A DNA stretch of 64,000 nt from Rhodococcoides kyotonense (lineage in GTDB: Bacteria > Actinomycetota > Actinomycetes > Mycobacteriales > Mycobacteriaceae), in NCBI RefSeq assembly GCF_900188125.1, contig NZ_FZOW01000012.1, forward strand, positions 124,001 through 188,000, in the 5' to 3' direction. The translations under genes were made by a program, and so were the position numbers. This document shows, piece by piece, positions 8,240 to 16,568 of the stretch (its first letter is position 1; each line of letters begins with the position of its first letter). A model generated the notes under the pieces. It was not told the DNA's origin. It did not search any database and saw nothing but the letters and a program-made list of their open reading frames with translations.

Positions 8240-9059
8240 CGTCCGCTTGCTCGGCCATGTCGGTCAGTGCTGAGCGGAGTCGCGCGTCCGAGCCGGACGA
8301 GAACGATGTCCACCGCGCGCCGTCGGCCGCGGTGGTGGAGGTGGCGACGAGCCTGCCGCGAGGAGTGTCGAACACGGCGACGGGGTGAGGACCGAATGAT
8401 CTGGTGCCGGAACCGACTGTCACGCACGTGATCTCGGTGTGTCGCGTACATGTGGCGAGCGCCGCCGCGACGGCAGTGGCCGATGACGCGTCGATGCCGA
8501 GGTCGGTGAGGCGAGCAGCCGTCCCTGTGGCGTCGGTCGGGCTGGCGTCGAGCGCTTCGGCCAAGCGGTCGGTCGGTGCGGAGATGCTGTCGATCTCGAA
8601 CGGCGGTTCACTGCCGAGGACATCGAGCAGGTCGCGTGCTGGGTCTCTGATCGTTGTCCGGATGTTCAGCCGTTCGGCGCTGCGAACCGCAACGACCGAA
8701 CCCGCACTGTTCGACGCCCGGCACACTCGTGTGATCGGGTGGCTTCCGTAGGGGCGCGGGACGATCCGCGCCTCGACGTACCAAGCCGGTTGCTCCAGGG
8801 TGCGCAGCCACAGCTCGAGGTCGGGGTGCACACGGTCGTCGTGCAGCAGCTTGTCGGCGACGAGGCCGTCGCGACCGCGGATCAGCGCGGCACGTAGGTC
8901 CGGCGCCGCGTCGAACCGCGGGAAGACGTCGAGTACGACGGGTAGCTCGGCGATGCCCATTTGGTCGACGAGATAGTCCATGCGATCGGCGTCGAGATCT
9001 GCGAACGGAAGATCCTGGCCGACGGGTCGGGTACCCAAATCGATCAACGTTCGTTCCAC
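8232..9059 (-). CDS. EspG-family ESX secretion-associated protein
   Basis: A 275-residue soluble protein ending in a long alpha/beta region. EspG proteins are cytosolic chaperones that bind the tip of PPE proteins and deliver PE-PPE pairs to type VII secretion systems (known). The assignment rests on the N-terminal pattern around LPFADLDADRMDYLVDQMG, the RDGLVADKLLHDDRVHP and WYVEARIVP segments, and the position directly downstream of PPE and PE genes. I chose the GTG at 9059, which overlaps the PPE gene by 16 bp. A longer open frame upstream is an antisense-like shadow of the PPE gene. Confidence 0.78.
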   Translation of the reverse strand: MERTLIDLGTRPVGQDLPFADLDADRMDYLVDQMGIAELPVVLDVFPRFDAAPDLRAALIRGRDGLVADKLLHDDRVHPDLELWLRTLEQPAWYVEARIVPRPYGSHPITRVCRASNSAGSVVAVRSAERLNIRTTIRDPARDLLDVLGSEPPFEIDSISAPTDRLAEALDASPTDATGTAARLTDLGIDASSATAVAAALATCTRHTEITCVTVGSGTRSFGPHPVAVFDTPRGRLVATSTTAADGARWTSFSSGSDARLRSALTDMAEQADVS

Positions 9060-10276
9060 GCGCCGTCGGCACCGATGACCGACGGGGCCACCGTACGTCC
9101 GTCCGCGAAGTGCTCGAACTGTTTGAGGTATCCGGGGGTGTCGTGTTCGTCGTCGCCGTCGTCGGTACGGGCTCCCGCCATCGGCGCGGGTGCGTGCCCG
9201 CCACGGGCTGCAGCGGCTGCATCGGCCGGCCCTCCAGGTGTGATCGGGCCGGAAGTGTTGGTGCCGAACGGGTTTCGATCCATTCCCAGCAGCAACCCGG
9301 CATGACCTCCTGGGAGGCCGGACGGCAGTCTCGACCCGAGCGAGCCTGAGCCGGAGATGCCTCCGGAGAAGGACGCGCCCGTCGACACTGCCCGTGTCCG
9401 GACCGGCGAGGTGGAGTCCGCTCTGGGCGATACGTGCGCCGGGGCAGTGGACTGCTGCGTACCCTGACCTGTGCTCATCAACGACGACACCGCTGCTCCG
9501 CCGAGGTTGGTCGCCGCGGACGCGACCGTGGTGACGGATGATCCGGCGACGGTACCCGCGGTGCTCGCGACCTGACCGATGGCACCTGCCACTGCCGGAT
9601 TCTGTACTGCCGCAGTGACTGCCGCGAGTGCCGCCTGCGCAGGAGACGTGCGTGGACCGAAGCCGAACACGCTGGATTCCTCGTACGACGATGCGCCGTC
9701 GACGGAACTGGATGCCCTGGACGACGCACCTGATCCGTCGAGAACGATCTCCGGTGGCCGGTCGAACGAAACAGTAAGTGCGAGAGGAGTTGTCGCGGCC
9801 TCGTACGCCTCCATGACGATGGCCGCGCGCACGTCGAGGGCGCGCGCCGTGGCTTCGGCCGCTGCGGCACTGCCGTTGAGGACACCGCCGGTACCGTATG
9901 CCGCTATCCGTGCTGTTTCGACGGCGCCGATCTCCACTGGACTCGGCATCGCGACCGTAGCCGTCGTATAGGCCGCAGCCCCGCCTGCCGCATGAGCCGC
10001 GACGTCGGCGGCCTTGACTGCCGAGGCCTGCGTCCACGCCAGGAACGCGCCGAGCCTGGCCTGCGCGGCATCGGCCGCCGCACCTTCCCAGCCCGCAGCC
10101 AGCACTGCCATCACGCGGGTGAGGGTGATCGACGCGTCGGAGTACGCGGCAGCGACCGACTGCCACGCCCCCGATGCAGTCGCCAAGGGTGCTGGTCCTG
10201 CACCGGCCAACAGCGTCGTCGAATTGACCATCGCCGTGCGGGGCAACCACACGACTCCCGTCACTCCCAGCGTCAT
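9044..10276 (-). CDS. PPE family protein
   Basis: A 410-residue protein. Residues 1 to about 180 form an Ala-rich helical PPE-type domain. It contains the WxG-type turn GWEGAAADAAQARLGAFLAW and the long helix after it, as in the PPE partner of PE proteins. The rest is a Gly/Ser/Ala/Thr-rich low-complexity tail followed by an acidic end (TDDGDDEHDTPGYLKQFEHF). It lies 30 bp after the PE gene and overlaps the EspG-like gene, the canonical PE-PPE-EspG order. No esx core genes are present in the window, so it must use an ESX system encoded elsewhere. Confidence 0.8.
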   Translation of the reverse strand: MTLGVTGVVWLPRTAMVNSTTLLAGAGPAPLATASGAWQSVAAAYSDASITLTRVMAVLAAGWEGAAADAAQARLGAFLAWTQASAVKAADVAAHAAGGAAAYTTATVAMPSPVEIGAVETARIAAYGTGGVLNGSAAAAEATARALDVRAAIVMEAYEAATTPLALTVSFDRPPEIVLDGSGASSRASSSVDGASSYEESSVFGFGPRTSPAQAALAAVTAAVQNPAVAGAIGQVASTAGTVAGSSVTTVASAATNLGGAAVSSLMSTGQGTQQSTAPAHVSPRADSTSPVRTRAVSTGASFSGGISGSGSLGSRLPSGLPGGHAGLLLGMDRNPFGTNTSGPITPGGPADAAAAARGGHAPAPMAGARTDDGDDEHDTPGYLKQFEHFADGRTVAPSVIGADGAWNER

Positions 10277-10306
10277 ACAACGTCCCCCGTCGATGTAATG
10301 GTCGGA

Positions 10307-10609
10307 TCAGATATCGAGTGCGCGACTGTGTTCGAGGTCGACGTCGCGATAAGCCGACGCCTGCGTCCGCAACGCTGCAGCGGTCTCGATCAGCTCGCCG
10401 ATCGCGTCGTGAGTGGCCGGTGTGTACGAGCCGGCAGCATGCTTGAAATATCGATTGGCCAGCAGCGACACCTCTTCGCTGCCCGACGGGATCACCTGGA
10501 TGGGAACCGACGCCGCCGCGAGACTCGCCTGGAGCCGGGTGGCCAACGCGTCGAGCTCCGCTGCCGCGCCCTCGAGGGCAACAGGGTCCACGCGCACGTG
10601 TGCCGTCAT
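10307..10609 (-). CDS. PE family protein
   Basis: A 100-residue protein made essentially of two helices, beginning MTAHVRVDPVALEGAAAELD and ending at the short Asp-rich tail. The size, the helix-turn-helix form and the position directly before a PPE gene fit the N-terminal PE domain that pairs with PPE proteins for ESX export. There is no long variable C-terminus, so it resembles the ancestral minimal PE. The expected C-terminal YxxxD/E export signal appears as YRDVDLEHS. Confidence 0.78.
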   Translation of the reverse strand: MTAHVRVDPVALEGAAAELDALATRLQASLAAASVPIQVIPSGSEEVSLLANRYFKHAAGSYTPATHDAIGELIETAAALRTQASAYRDVDLEHSRALDI

Positions 10610-10705
10610 CGGTGCTCCTTTACGTCCGTGTGTCTCGAGAACCTACGCCCTCGTAGGAATTGGACGGCGACTGCCCACGAACGGTTCCCCGGTCGAGAAA
10701 AAAGC

Positions 10706-11272
10706 TCAGGTGATTCTTTCGGCGACCGAACGCAGAGTCCACCGGCCACCGCGGAAGTTCACGCTGGTGGAGGTCACGGGCGGAATGTCGACTCGCCAGA
10801 ACGATGCGATCGGCGCGTCGAGAGTACGTACGACGACGGCTCGGACGATCGCCGGATGCGTGACCGCGAGGATTCGGCGATGCTCGTCCGCGACCCGATC
10901 CATCCACGCACCGACCCGGATGAACAACGCGTCGATGGATTCGCCGCCCGGTGGCGTCGTCGACGTGTCGGTGAGGAGGCCGACCATGTCGCTTTCGGAC
11001 AGGTCCTCCAAGCTCGACCCGGCCCAGTCGCCGTAGGCGAGGTCGGACAGATCGACGACGACGTCGCCGCGCAGTCCCAGGGCGTCGGCGGTCTGTCGAG
11101 TTCGTAACTCGGGGGCGACGAGGACGGAATCGGTCGGAGCGTCGAAAGTCACGTCGTCGAGTTGCCTCGACCCGCCCGAATCGAGAGGTTCGTCCGAAGG
11201 GAAGCGAGCCCGACGCATCGCCTCGGTCATGCCATGGCTGATCAGTGACAACCTCGTGACAGTCGCAGCCAT
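10706..11272 (-). CDS. Histidine phosphatase family protein (second)
   Basis: A 188-residue histidine phosphatase. I start it at the ATG giving MAATVTRLSLISHGMTEAM, because the upstream extension runs into the divergent riboswitch leader. In the usual RHG motif the Arg is replaced by Ser (ISHGM); the rest of the fold is present, with VAPELRTRQTADAL carrying the second Arg and LAVTHPAIVRAV carrying the second His. The altered first motif may change or weaken phosphatase activity. It stands alone between the PE locus and cbtBA, divergent from the latter; an adenosylcobalamin phosphatase role is conceivable from context only. Confidence 0.75.
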   Translation of the reverse strand: MAATVTRLSLISHGMTEAMRRARFPSDEPLDSGGSRQLDDVTFDAPTDSVLVAPELRTRQTADALGLRGDVVVDLSDLAYGDWAGSSLEDLSESDMVGLLTDTSTTPPGGESIDALFIRVGAWMDRVADEHRRILAVTHPAIVRAVVVRTLDAPIASFWRVDIPPVTSTSVNFRGGRWTLRSVAERIT

Positions 11273-11335
11273 GGGCGCCAGAATAGGTTCCCCATTGACA
11301 GCGAGTGGGACTGGTGCCACAGTTCGCAAGTCAGT

Positions 11336-11427
11336 GCGATGTGTGTAGGTAATCCCGGTGGGAATCCGGAGCGGTTGCGCCACTGTGATCGGACCTGAGT
11401 TCGAGAGCCAGAAAACTCACACATCGC
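11336..11427 (+). ncRNA. Cobalamin riboswitch, compact form
   Basis: The aptamer is enclosed by a perfect 10-bp stem, GCGATGTGTG at 11336-11345 with CACACATCGC at 11418-11427. Inside are the conserved B12-riboswitch blocks: CCGGTGGGAATCCGG, the B12-box core GCGCCACTGTGAT, and GAGAGCCAGAAAACTC. A ribosome site AGGAGG lies 30 bp downstream, before cbtB. Control of translation or transcription of cobalt uptake by adenosylcobalamin is the usual role. The element is short compared with many family members; bases upstream (from about 11310) may add a peripheral stem. Confidence 0.88.
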
Positions 11428-11473
11428 TTCAGTTCTTCGACGGGACGCACAATCCCAGGAGGAAACACCCCCG

Positions 11474-11668
11474 ATGGCCACAGTCCACACCCCCAGCACC
11501 ACCACGGAGTCGGCGGCACTCGCCCTCGTCGTGGCTGCGGTGATTCTGCTCGCATTCCTCGTGCTCTACCTGGTCGGATTCGACCAAGGCGCCATCTCGC
11601 GTAGCGGGATGTACATGCACGAACTGATGCACGACGGACGCCACCTGCTGGGTCTGCCATGCCACTGA
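11474..11668 (+). CDS. cbtB: CbtB family cobalt transporter subunit
   Basis: A 64-residue small membrane protein with one transmembrane helix (about residues 14-34) and a His-rich C-terminal end, MYMHELMHDGRHLLGLPCH, typical of CbtB. CbtAB is a predicted cobalt transporter regulated by B12 riboswitches in many bacteria (known from comparative genomics). The ATG follows an AGGAGG site placed after the riboswitch. The stop overlaps the cbtA start by 10 bp. Confidence 0.92.
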   Translation: MATVHTPSTTTESAALALVVAAVILLAFLVLYLVGFDQGAISRSGMYMHELMHDGRHLLGLPCH

Positions 11669-12429
11669 CCACTCTACCCGGCACGTTCGTTCAACTGCTC
11701 GTCCGAGGATTGCTCGCCGGCCTCATCGCGGGCCTGCTCGCCGGGGCCGTCGCGTTCACGATCGGAGAGCCGCACATCGACTCGGCCATCGCTATCGAGG
11801 AAGCCGCCGGGCATTCGCATGCAGAGGAAGCGCCCGCTGCACATTCGCACGACGAGGAAGATGCCCTCGTCAGCCGCGACGGCCAACGCGTCGGACTCTT
11901 CCTGGCGACGGGGCTCGCCGGCCTCGCGCTCGGAGCGATCTTCGCGACCGTTCTGCACTATGCCCGACGGTTCACCACGCTGCCCGGATCGGTGCTCGCT
12001 CTGACGGCCGCAGCTCTGGGGTGGGTCGCCGTCGAGGCGGTCCCGTTCTTCAAGTACCCGGCCAACCCTCCTGCCGTCGGCGATCCCGAGACCATTTCCC
12101 AGCGGACGTGGCTGTGGCTGGCGACGGTGACGCTCGGATTGCTGGCCGTGGCGGTCGGGATCTACGTCGCGAAACTCGTCGCGGCACAGGCGTCGCTCGC
12201 CGTGAGAGTCGCTGCCCCGCTGGCGGCGTTCCTCGTCGTCGTCGGGCTCGGGTACGTGCTGCTCCCGGGTATCAACGAGGTCGGCGACGACTTCCCTGCC
12301 ACCCTGCTGTGGGAGTTCAGGCTGTCGTCCTTCGCGACTCAGGCGACGTTGTGGACCGGGCTCGGGTTGGCCTTCGCGTTCCTGACGGACCGGGCGTCGG
12401 CGGGGGCGCGGGAGGCTGTTTCGGTGTAG
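11659..12429 (+). CDS. cbtA: CbtA family cobalt transporter subunit
   Basis: A 256-residue membrane protein with about six hydrophobic segments. Between the first two lies a His-rich loop (GHSHAEEAPAAHSHDEED), typical of cobalt or nickel handling proteins. CbtA with CbtB forms a predicted cobalt importer. It overlaps cbtB and is controlled by the same riboswitch, supporting supply of cobalt for B12 synthesis, of which two genes (cobM, cobF) lie 28 kb downstream. Its stop is followed by two copies of a 55-bp repeat. Confidence 0.9.
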   Translation: MPLTTLPGTFVQLLVRGLLAGLIAGLLAGAVAFTIGEPHIDSAIAIEEAAGHSHAEEAPAAHSHDEEDALVSRDGQRVGLFLATGLAGLALGAIFATVLHYARRFTTLPGSVLALTAAALGWVAVEAVPFFKYPANPPAVGDPETISQRTWLWLATVTLGLLAVAVGIYVAKLVAAQASLAVRVAAPLAAFLVVVGLGYVLLPGINEVGDDFPATLLWEFRLSSFATQATLWTGLGLAFAFLTDRASAGAREAVSV

Positions 12430-12435
12430 TCACCA

Positions 12436-12490
12436 CCGCTTGAATGGTTCATTCATACGGTCAGATAGCTAGAACGGTTCATGCAAGCGG
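12436..12490 (+). repeat. 55-bp palindromic repeat, copy 1
   Basis: The unit has terminal inverted repeats CCGCTTGAATG and CATGCAAGCGG (one mismatch), an internal palindrome TGAATGGTTCATTCA, a central CAGATAGCTAGAAC and a second GGTTCAT block. It lies six bases after the cbtA stop. Copies 2 and 3 share its length and most of its sequence. Confidence 0.9.
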
Positions 12491-12509
12491 TGAGCGCACG
12501 TCGGGCCCA

Positions 12510-12564
12510 CCGCTTGGATGGTTCATTCATACGGTCAGATAGCTAGAAGGGTTCATTCAAGCGG
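12510..12564 (+). repeat. 55-bp palindromic repeat, copy 2
   Basis: Same orientation as copy 1 and 19 bp after it, with termini CCGCTTGGATG and CATTCAAGCGG. The central block GGTCAGATAGCTAGAA is identical to copy 1. Together the two copies occupy almost the whole 142-bp gap between the convergent cbtA and metallopeptidase genes. Confidence 0.9.
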
Positions 12565-12571
12565 ACGGAAA

Positions 12572-12904
12572 TCAGCCGAACCCCAGTTCGTGCAACCGCT
12601 CGTCGTCGATGCCGAAGTGATGGCCCACCTCGTGGGCCACGGTGATGGCGATTTCGCGACGGGCGGTGTCCGCGTCGTCGACCATCTCGAGAATCGGCCG
12701 ACGGTAGATGGTGATGACGTCGGGCAGATGACCGCTGTATTCGAAGCGGTCGGTGAGCGCGATTCCCTCGTACAACCCGAGGATGTCCTCGGTGGGGTGC
12801 TCTTCTTCGACGAGGACGACCACGTTGTCCATGAAGTCGATGATCGCGGGCGGGAGGGTGTCGAGGGCGTCGGATACGGCGTTGTCGAAGTCGGCGCGCG
12901 TCAT
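12572..12904 (-). CDS. Zincin-like metallopeptidase family protein
   Basis: A 110-residue small acidic protein. The zinc-binding motif HEVGHHFGIDDERLHELG near the C-terminus is the HExxH plus downstream acidic pattern of the minimal zincin family (DUF1025/PF06262). The start at MTRADFDNAV is favoured because it avoids overlap with the upstream gene; an ATG 14 codons earlier is also open. The gene lies next to the septum-formation gene and near serS, as in mycobacteria (Rv3836-Rv3835, recalled). The substrate is unknown. Confidence 0.85.
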   Translation of the reverse strand: MTRADFDNAVSDALDTLPPAIIDFMDNVVVLVEEEHPTEDILGLYEGIALTDRFEYSGHLPDVITIYRRPILEMVDDADTARREIAITVAHEVGHHFGIDDERLHELGFG

Positions 12905-12917
12905 CGAGAAAGGAATG

Positions 12918-14012
12918 TCACCCTCCCGGGGTGATCGGGGCTGCACCGGGCAGCGGTGTCGGGAGTGCGCGACCGTCGGGAGCCGACGGCGGCGGGACCG
13001 GGGCCTGGCCGTTGATGAGGATGTCGCCCTTCGCGGAACCGGTGATGGTCGCGAATCCGCCTTCGTCGAGTTCCTTGCCGACCGAGCATGTGACCTGGCG
13101 ACTGCCGGCCAGCCAGCTGGTGACGTCGATGGTGTTCCAGAACAGGGTCAGCGTCTTGTCGCGCAGTGCCGTGTCGGATCCGAGGTACGTGTTGACGGTG
13201 GCAGTGCACGTCGGTTCGAGGTATGCGTCCTGGTCGGCCTCGCTGGGGATGCCGCTGGGGAACTGCTGTTGGAGATCGACGATCGACGCGACCTCGAACG
13301 CATGTGCCTGGCTGCAGTCCACCGGGTCGGCGGGAACGTTCTGGTTGATGCCGATACAGGTGCCCACGTCCCAGACGTTCGATTGGTCCTGGTCCAGCAC
13401 CGAACCTGTCATTTCCTGCGGAACTCCGGTGTTCGACGACTGCTGGATGCCACATCGCAGAGTCCGCTCACCAGCCATCCACCCGGACTGCGACGGGAAC
13501 ATGAGGCCGACGCTGAACTTGCCGTTCGGGTCGAACTTGGTGGCGAGGTAGTCGTCGACGACGGTGATGCAGTGCTCGTCGCGCAGTTGACCGAACCGCA
13601 GGGCGCCGGGATAAGCCGAGCCGGGCGCGAACTCGATGCCGGGGTACGCGGTCAGGTCGATGTCCTGGGCGACCTCGAACCGATGCGGCTCGGCGCACGA
13701 CACCTCGGCGAGGTCCTGACGGTCGGTCTCGGGGTCGTCGGTGGGGGTCCACTGCAGGCACGTGCCCGGGTCCGCCGAGCCGAAGGATTTCGCGGAGACG
13801 GGCCCGCTGGTCGCAGGCCCCGAGTCCGAGGCGTGCGTCGTGATCTTCTCCGGCTGCGAGAAGCCACCGGAGACGAACAGCGTCACGACGGCGGCAGCCA
13901 CGGCTCCGATGGCGATCAACGCCAGCCCTCGGCGCGCGACAGGCGCCGTCACGGTGCGCTGGTCGCGTCGTGCTTTCGGGTTGCCGGGCTCGGCGGGATC
14001 GCTCGTGGACAT
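12918..14012 (-). CDS. Septum formation family membrane protein
   Basis: A 364-residue protein with a short cytoplasmic N-terminus, one membrane helix around residues 28-48 (LALIAIGAVAAAVVTLFV) and a long extracytoplasmic part. The exterior contains two similar Cys-bearing modules, each with a CLQW/CIGI motif, a CxxPH-like EVSCAEPHRFEV or VDCSQAHAFEV segment and a later paired Cys. This matches the actinobacterial septum-formation family (mycobacterial Rv3835, recalled). In-frame ATGs at 14024 and 14021 are alternative starts; GGAGGTG lies between them and 14012. Confidence 0.75.
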   Translation of the reverse strand: MSTSDPAEPGNPKARRDQRTVTAPVARRGLALIAIGAVAAAVVTLFVSGGFSQPEKITTHASDSGPATSGPVSAKSFGSADPGTCLQWTPTDDPETDRQDLAEVSCAEPHRFEVAQDIDLTAYPGIEFAPGSAYPGALRFGQLRDEHCITVVDDYLATKFDPNGKFSVGLMFPSQSGWMAGERTLRCGIQQSSNTGVPQEMTGSVLDQDQSNVWDVGTCIGINQNVPADPVDCSQAHAFEVASIVDLQQQFPSGIPSEADQDAYLEPTCTATVNTYLGSDTALRDKTLTLFWNTIDVTSWLAGSRQVTCSVGKELDEGGFATITGSAKGDILINGQAPVPPPSAPDGRALPTPLPGAAPITPGG

Positions 14013-14045
14013 CACCTCCATCATGCCCGAGTATGTTCGGTTGCC

Positions 14046-14438
14046 ATGACGGCACCTGAAGATGACGCGGACGTCGCCGAGCTCGCGGGTCGGCTGTTCA
14101 CGATGGCACGTACCGGTGACACCGCTGCGCTGACGAGCTACCTGGACGCGGGCGTCCCGGTGGATCTGAACAACAGCTCGGGCGACACGTTGGTCATGCT
14201 CGCCGCTTACCACGGACATGCCGAGACGGTCCGGCTGCTGGTCGAGCGGGGTGCCGACGTCAACCGTCCCAACGACAAAGGACAGACGCCTCTCGCGGGA
14301 GCGGTGTTCAAAGGTGAGGACGACGTCGTGCAGGCGCTTGTCGGTGGGGGTGCGGATCCGCACGGTGGGCACCCGTCGGCGATCGATGCTGCTCGGATGT
14401 TCGGACGCGAGGACTACCTGGGGTTGCTGGGGAAGTAG
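14046..14438 (+). CDS. Ankyrin repeat protein
   Basis: A 130-residue soluble protein with about three ankyrin repeats: [19 protein letters not shown] with [12 protein letters not shown], then [20 protein letters not shown] with [12 protein letters not shown], and a degenerate last repeat. Ankyrin repeats mediate protein binding; the partner is unknown. The ATG at 14046 is preceded by the divergent promoter of the septum-formation gene, and serS follows after 11 bp on the same strand, suggesting co-transcription. The open frame upstream of this ATG is antisense noise. Confidence 0.85.
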   Translation: MTAPEDDADVAELAGRLFTMARTGDTAALTSYLDAGVPVDLNNSSGDTLVMLAAYHGHAETVRLLVERGADVNRPNDKGQTPLAGAVFKGEDDVVQALVGGGADPHGGHPSAIDAARMFGREDYLGLLGK

Positions 14439-14449
14439 AGTTTCCGTTC

Positions 14450-15703
14450 GTGATCGACCTCAAGTTCCTCCGCGAGAACCCTGACGTTGTCCGTGCCTCG
14501 CAGCGCACCCGCGGCGAAGACCCCGGTCTTGTCGACGTGCTGCTCGAGGCCGATTCCTCCCGTCGTGCTGCGGTGTTGGCCGGTGATCAGCTGCGTGCCG
14601 AACAGAAGGCGCTGGGCAAGAAGGTCGGCAAGGCGTCTCCCGACGAGCGTCCGGCGCTGCTGGCCGGTGCCTCCGAGCTCGCCGCGAAGGTCAAGGCCGC
14701 CGAAGCCGCACAGAACGAGGCCGACGCGGCACTCGACGTCGCGGCGCGCAAGATCTCGAACATCGTCGAGGACGGCGCTCCGGCGGGCGGCGAGGACGAC
14801 TACGTTCTGCTCGAGACCGTCGGCGAGATTCCGACGTTCGACTTCGAGCCCAAGGATCACCTCGAGCTCGGCGAGTCGCTGAACTTGATCGACATGGAAC
14901 GCGGCGCGAAGGTCTCCGGTTCACGGTTCTACTTCATGACCGGTTACGGCGCTCTGTTGCAGCAGGGCATGCTGCAGCTCGCCGCGCAGAAGGCCGTCAA
15001 GAACGGTTTCCAGATGATGATCCCGCCGGTGCTCGTGCGCCCGGAGATCATGGCAGGGACCGGATTCCTCGGTGCGCATGCCGACGAGATCTACCGCCTC
15101 GAAGCAGATGATCTGTACCTCGTCGGAACGTCCGAAGTCGCGCTCGCCGGATACCACTCGGGCGAGATCATCGACCTGTCCGACGGCCCGAAGCGCTACG
15201 CGGGCTGGTCGTCGTGCTTCCGTCGTGAGGCGGGTAGCTACGGCAAGGACACGCGCGGCATCATCCGCGTGCACCAGTTCGACAAGATCGAGATGTTCTC
15301 CTACATCAAGCCGGAGGACGCTGCAGCCGAGCACAAGAAACTGCTCGAATTCGAGCGGGAAATGCTTGCGGCAGTGGAACTTCCGTACCGCATCATCGAC
15401 GTCGCCGGTGGCGACCTCGGCTCGTCGGCTGCGCGTAAGTACGACTGCGAAGCCTGGGTCCCGACGCAGAACGCGTACCGCGAGCTGACGTCGACATCGA
15501 ACTGCACGACGTTCCAGGCCCGTCGCCTCGGGGTTCGCTACCGCGACGAGAACGGCAAGCCGCAGACCGCCGCGACGTTGAACGGCACGTTGGCGACGAC
15601 GCGATGGATCGTCGCAATCCTCGAGAACCACCAGCAGGCCGACGGCACCGTGCGTGTCCCGGAGGCGCTGGTCCCGTTCGTCGGGACGGACGTTCTGCGC
15701 TAG
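14450..15703 (+). CDS. serS: Seryl-tRNA synthetase
   Basis: A 417-residue class II aminoacyl-tRNA synthetase charging tRNA-Ser. The GTG start gives [15 protein letters not shown]. Residues 1 to about 105 form the tRNA-binding coiled coil; the catalytic core carries motif 2 [22 protein letters not shown] and motif 3 [16 protein letters not shown]. The length equals the usual actinobacterial size. The TAG stop is followed at once by a palindromic element that ends at the stop of the convergent permease gene. Confidence 0.97.
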   Translation: MIDLKFLRENPDVVRASQRTRGEDPGLVDVLLEADSSRRAAVLAGDQLRAEQKALGKKVGKASPDERPALLAGASELAAKVKAAEAAQNEADAALDVAARKISNIVEDGAPAGGEDDYVLLETVGEIPTFDFEPKDHLELGESLNLIDMERGAKVSGSRFYFMTGYGALLQQGMLQLAAQKAVKNGFQMMIPPVLVRPEIMAGTGFLGAHADEIYRLEADDLYLVGTSEVALAGYHSGEIIDLSDGPKRYAGWSSCFRREAGSYGKDTRGIIRVHQFDKIEMFSYIKPEDAAAEHKKLLEFEREMLAAVELPYRIIDVAGGDLGSSAARKYDCEAWVPTQNAYRELTSTSNCTTFQARRLGVRYRDENGKPQTAATLNGTLATTRWIVAILENHQQADGTVRVPEALVPFVGTDVLR

Positions 15704-15758
15704 CGCCCTTGTGCACGAAAATACATAGCGGCCTGTGTATTTTCGTGTACATGGGGTG
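15704..15758. repeat. Hairpin element copy 2 (GTGCACG type) between convergent stops
   Basis: The core is 15711-15750: outer arms GTGCACG and CGTGTAC, AAA paired with TTT, inner arms ATACATAG and CTGTGTAT, loop CGGC. The flanks are short (8 bp each) and degraded compared with copies 1 and 5. The element again fills the whole interval between two stop codons, serS on the plus strand and the permease on the minus strand. Confidence 0.88.
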
Positions 15759-16568
15759 TCAGCCGCCGTATTTTGCCGTCACTCGATTTTCGAGCCACTG
15801 CAGCGCGATCGTCGGAGGCAGAGCCATGACCATGATGAGAACGACTGTGCCCATGATGTTTTCCATACGCACCAGGCTGACGTTGCGAAGAAGTTCGTAG
15901 CCGATACCGCTCGACGACGAGAACATCTCGGCGAGAAGCAATCCGAGGAACGCGAGACCGAACGTCATGCGCATACCCGTCGCCAGCGCTGGAAGCGCCG
16001 ACGGGATGACGATCTGCCTGATGAGGCGCGGCCAGCTCACCCGTAGTGACGCAGCCATTTTCAAATGAATCCGTTGCACCGACGCCGTACTTTCGACGGC
16101 GACGAGGAACATCGGAACAAACGCGGCGTAGAACGTGAACCCGCCGCGGCTGAGTTCTCCGATGCCGAGGAACGACAGGAAGATCGGGTACAGGACGATT
16201 TTCGGAATGCTGTTGATGGAGTAGAAGATCGGCAGGATCGCGCGCGTCCAGAACGGGCTGATGCCCAGCGCAAGACCGAGCAGTGAGCCGACCACGGTAC
16301 TGGCGAGGTATCCGAGGACGAGGATGCGCAGCGAATCGAACACGTTGGCTCGGAACTCGGCTTTTCCGAGGTCGTCGGCCAGCGAGGCCATCGCCTCCGC
16401 GGGCGTCGGGAAGATCAGACTGTTCGCGACGAGCGCGGCAAGCCACCACGCTGCGACGGCCATTGTTGCGACGACGACCGGGGGTGCGAACCGGCGGAGC
16501 AGACTTCGGTGCTTCTTCTTCGGTGGTGCAAGGCTCTCGGTTCCGGTGACGGGCAGTGTGGTGGTCAT
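15759..16568 (-). CDS. ABC importer permease (SsuC/TauC-like), second
   Basis: A 269-residue inner-membrane permease with about six helices and the cytoplasmic coupling loop of binding-protein-dependent transporters (AASLRVSWPRLIRQIVIPSALPALATGMR). It is the last gene of a four-gene minus-strand operon and overlaps the preceding permease by 4 bp (ATGA). Two different permease genes suggest a heterodimeric channel. The family imports sulfonates, nitrate, thiamine precursors and similar compounds; the substrate here is unknown. Confidence 0.88.
   Translation of the reverse strand: MTTTLPVTGTESLAPPKKKHRSLLRRFAPPVVVATMAVAAWWLAALVANSLIFPTPAEAMASLADDLGKAEFRANVFDSLRILVLGYLASTVVGSLLGLALGISPFWTRAILPIFYSINSIPKIVLYPIFLSFLGIGELSRGGFTFYAAFVPMFLVAVESTASVQRIHLKMAASLRVSWPRLIRQIVIPSALPALATGMRMTFGLAFLGLLLAEMFSSSSGIGYELLRNVSLVRMENIMGTVVLIMVMALPPTIALQWLENRVTAKYGG

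Noticed and set aside
9060..10280. N-terminal extension of the EspG-like gene to 10280
   Set aside because: The extra 407 codons overlap the PPE gene completely in another frame and read as Arg/Gly-rich noise; the family length fits the start at 9059.
12430..12571. A small CRISPR array
   Set aside because: Only two 55-bp palindromic units separated by 19 bp, the third copy being 10 kb away and inverted; no cas genes and units too long.
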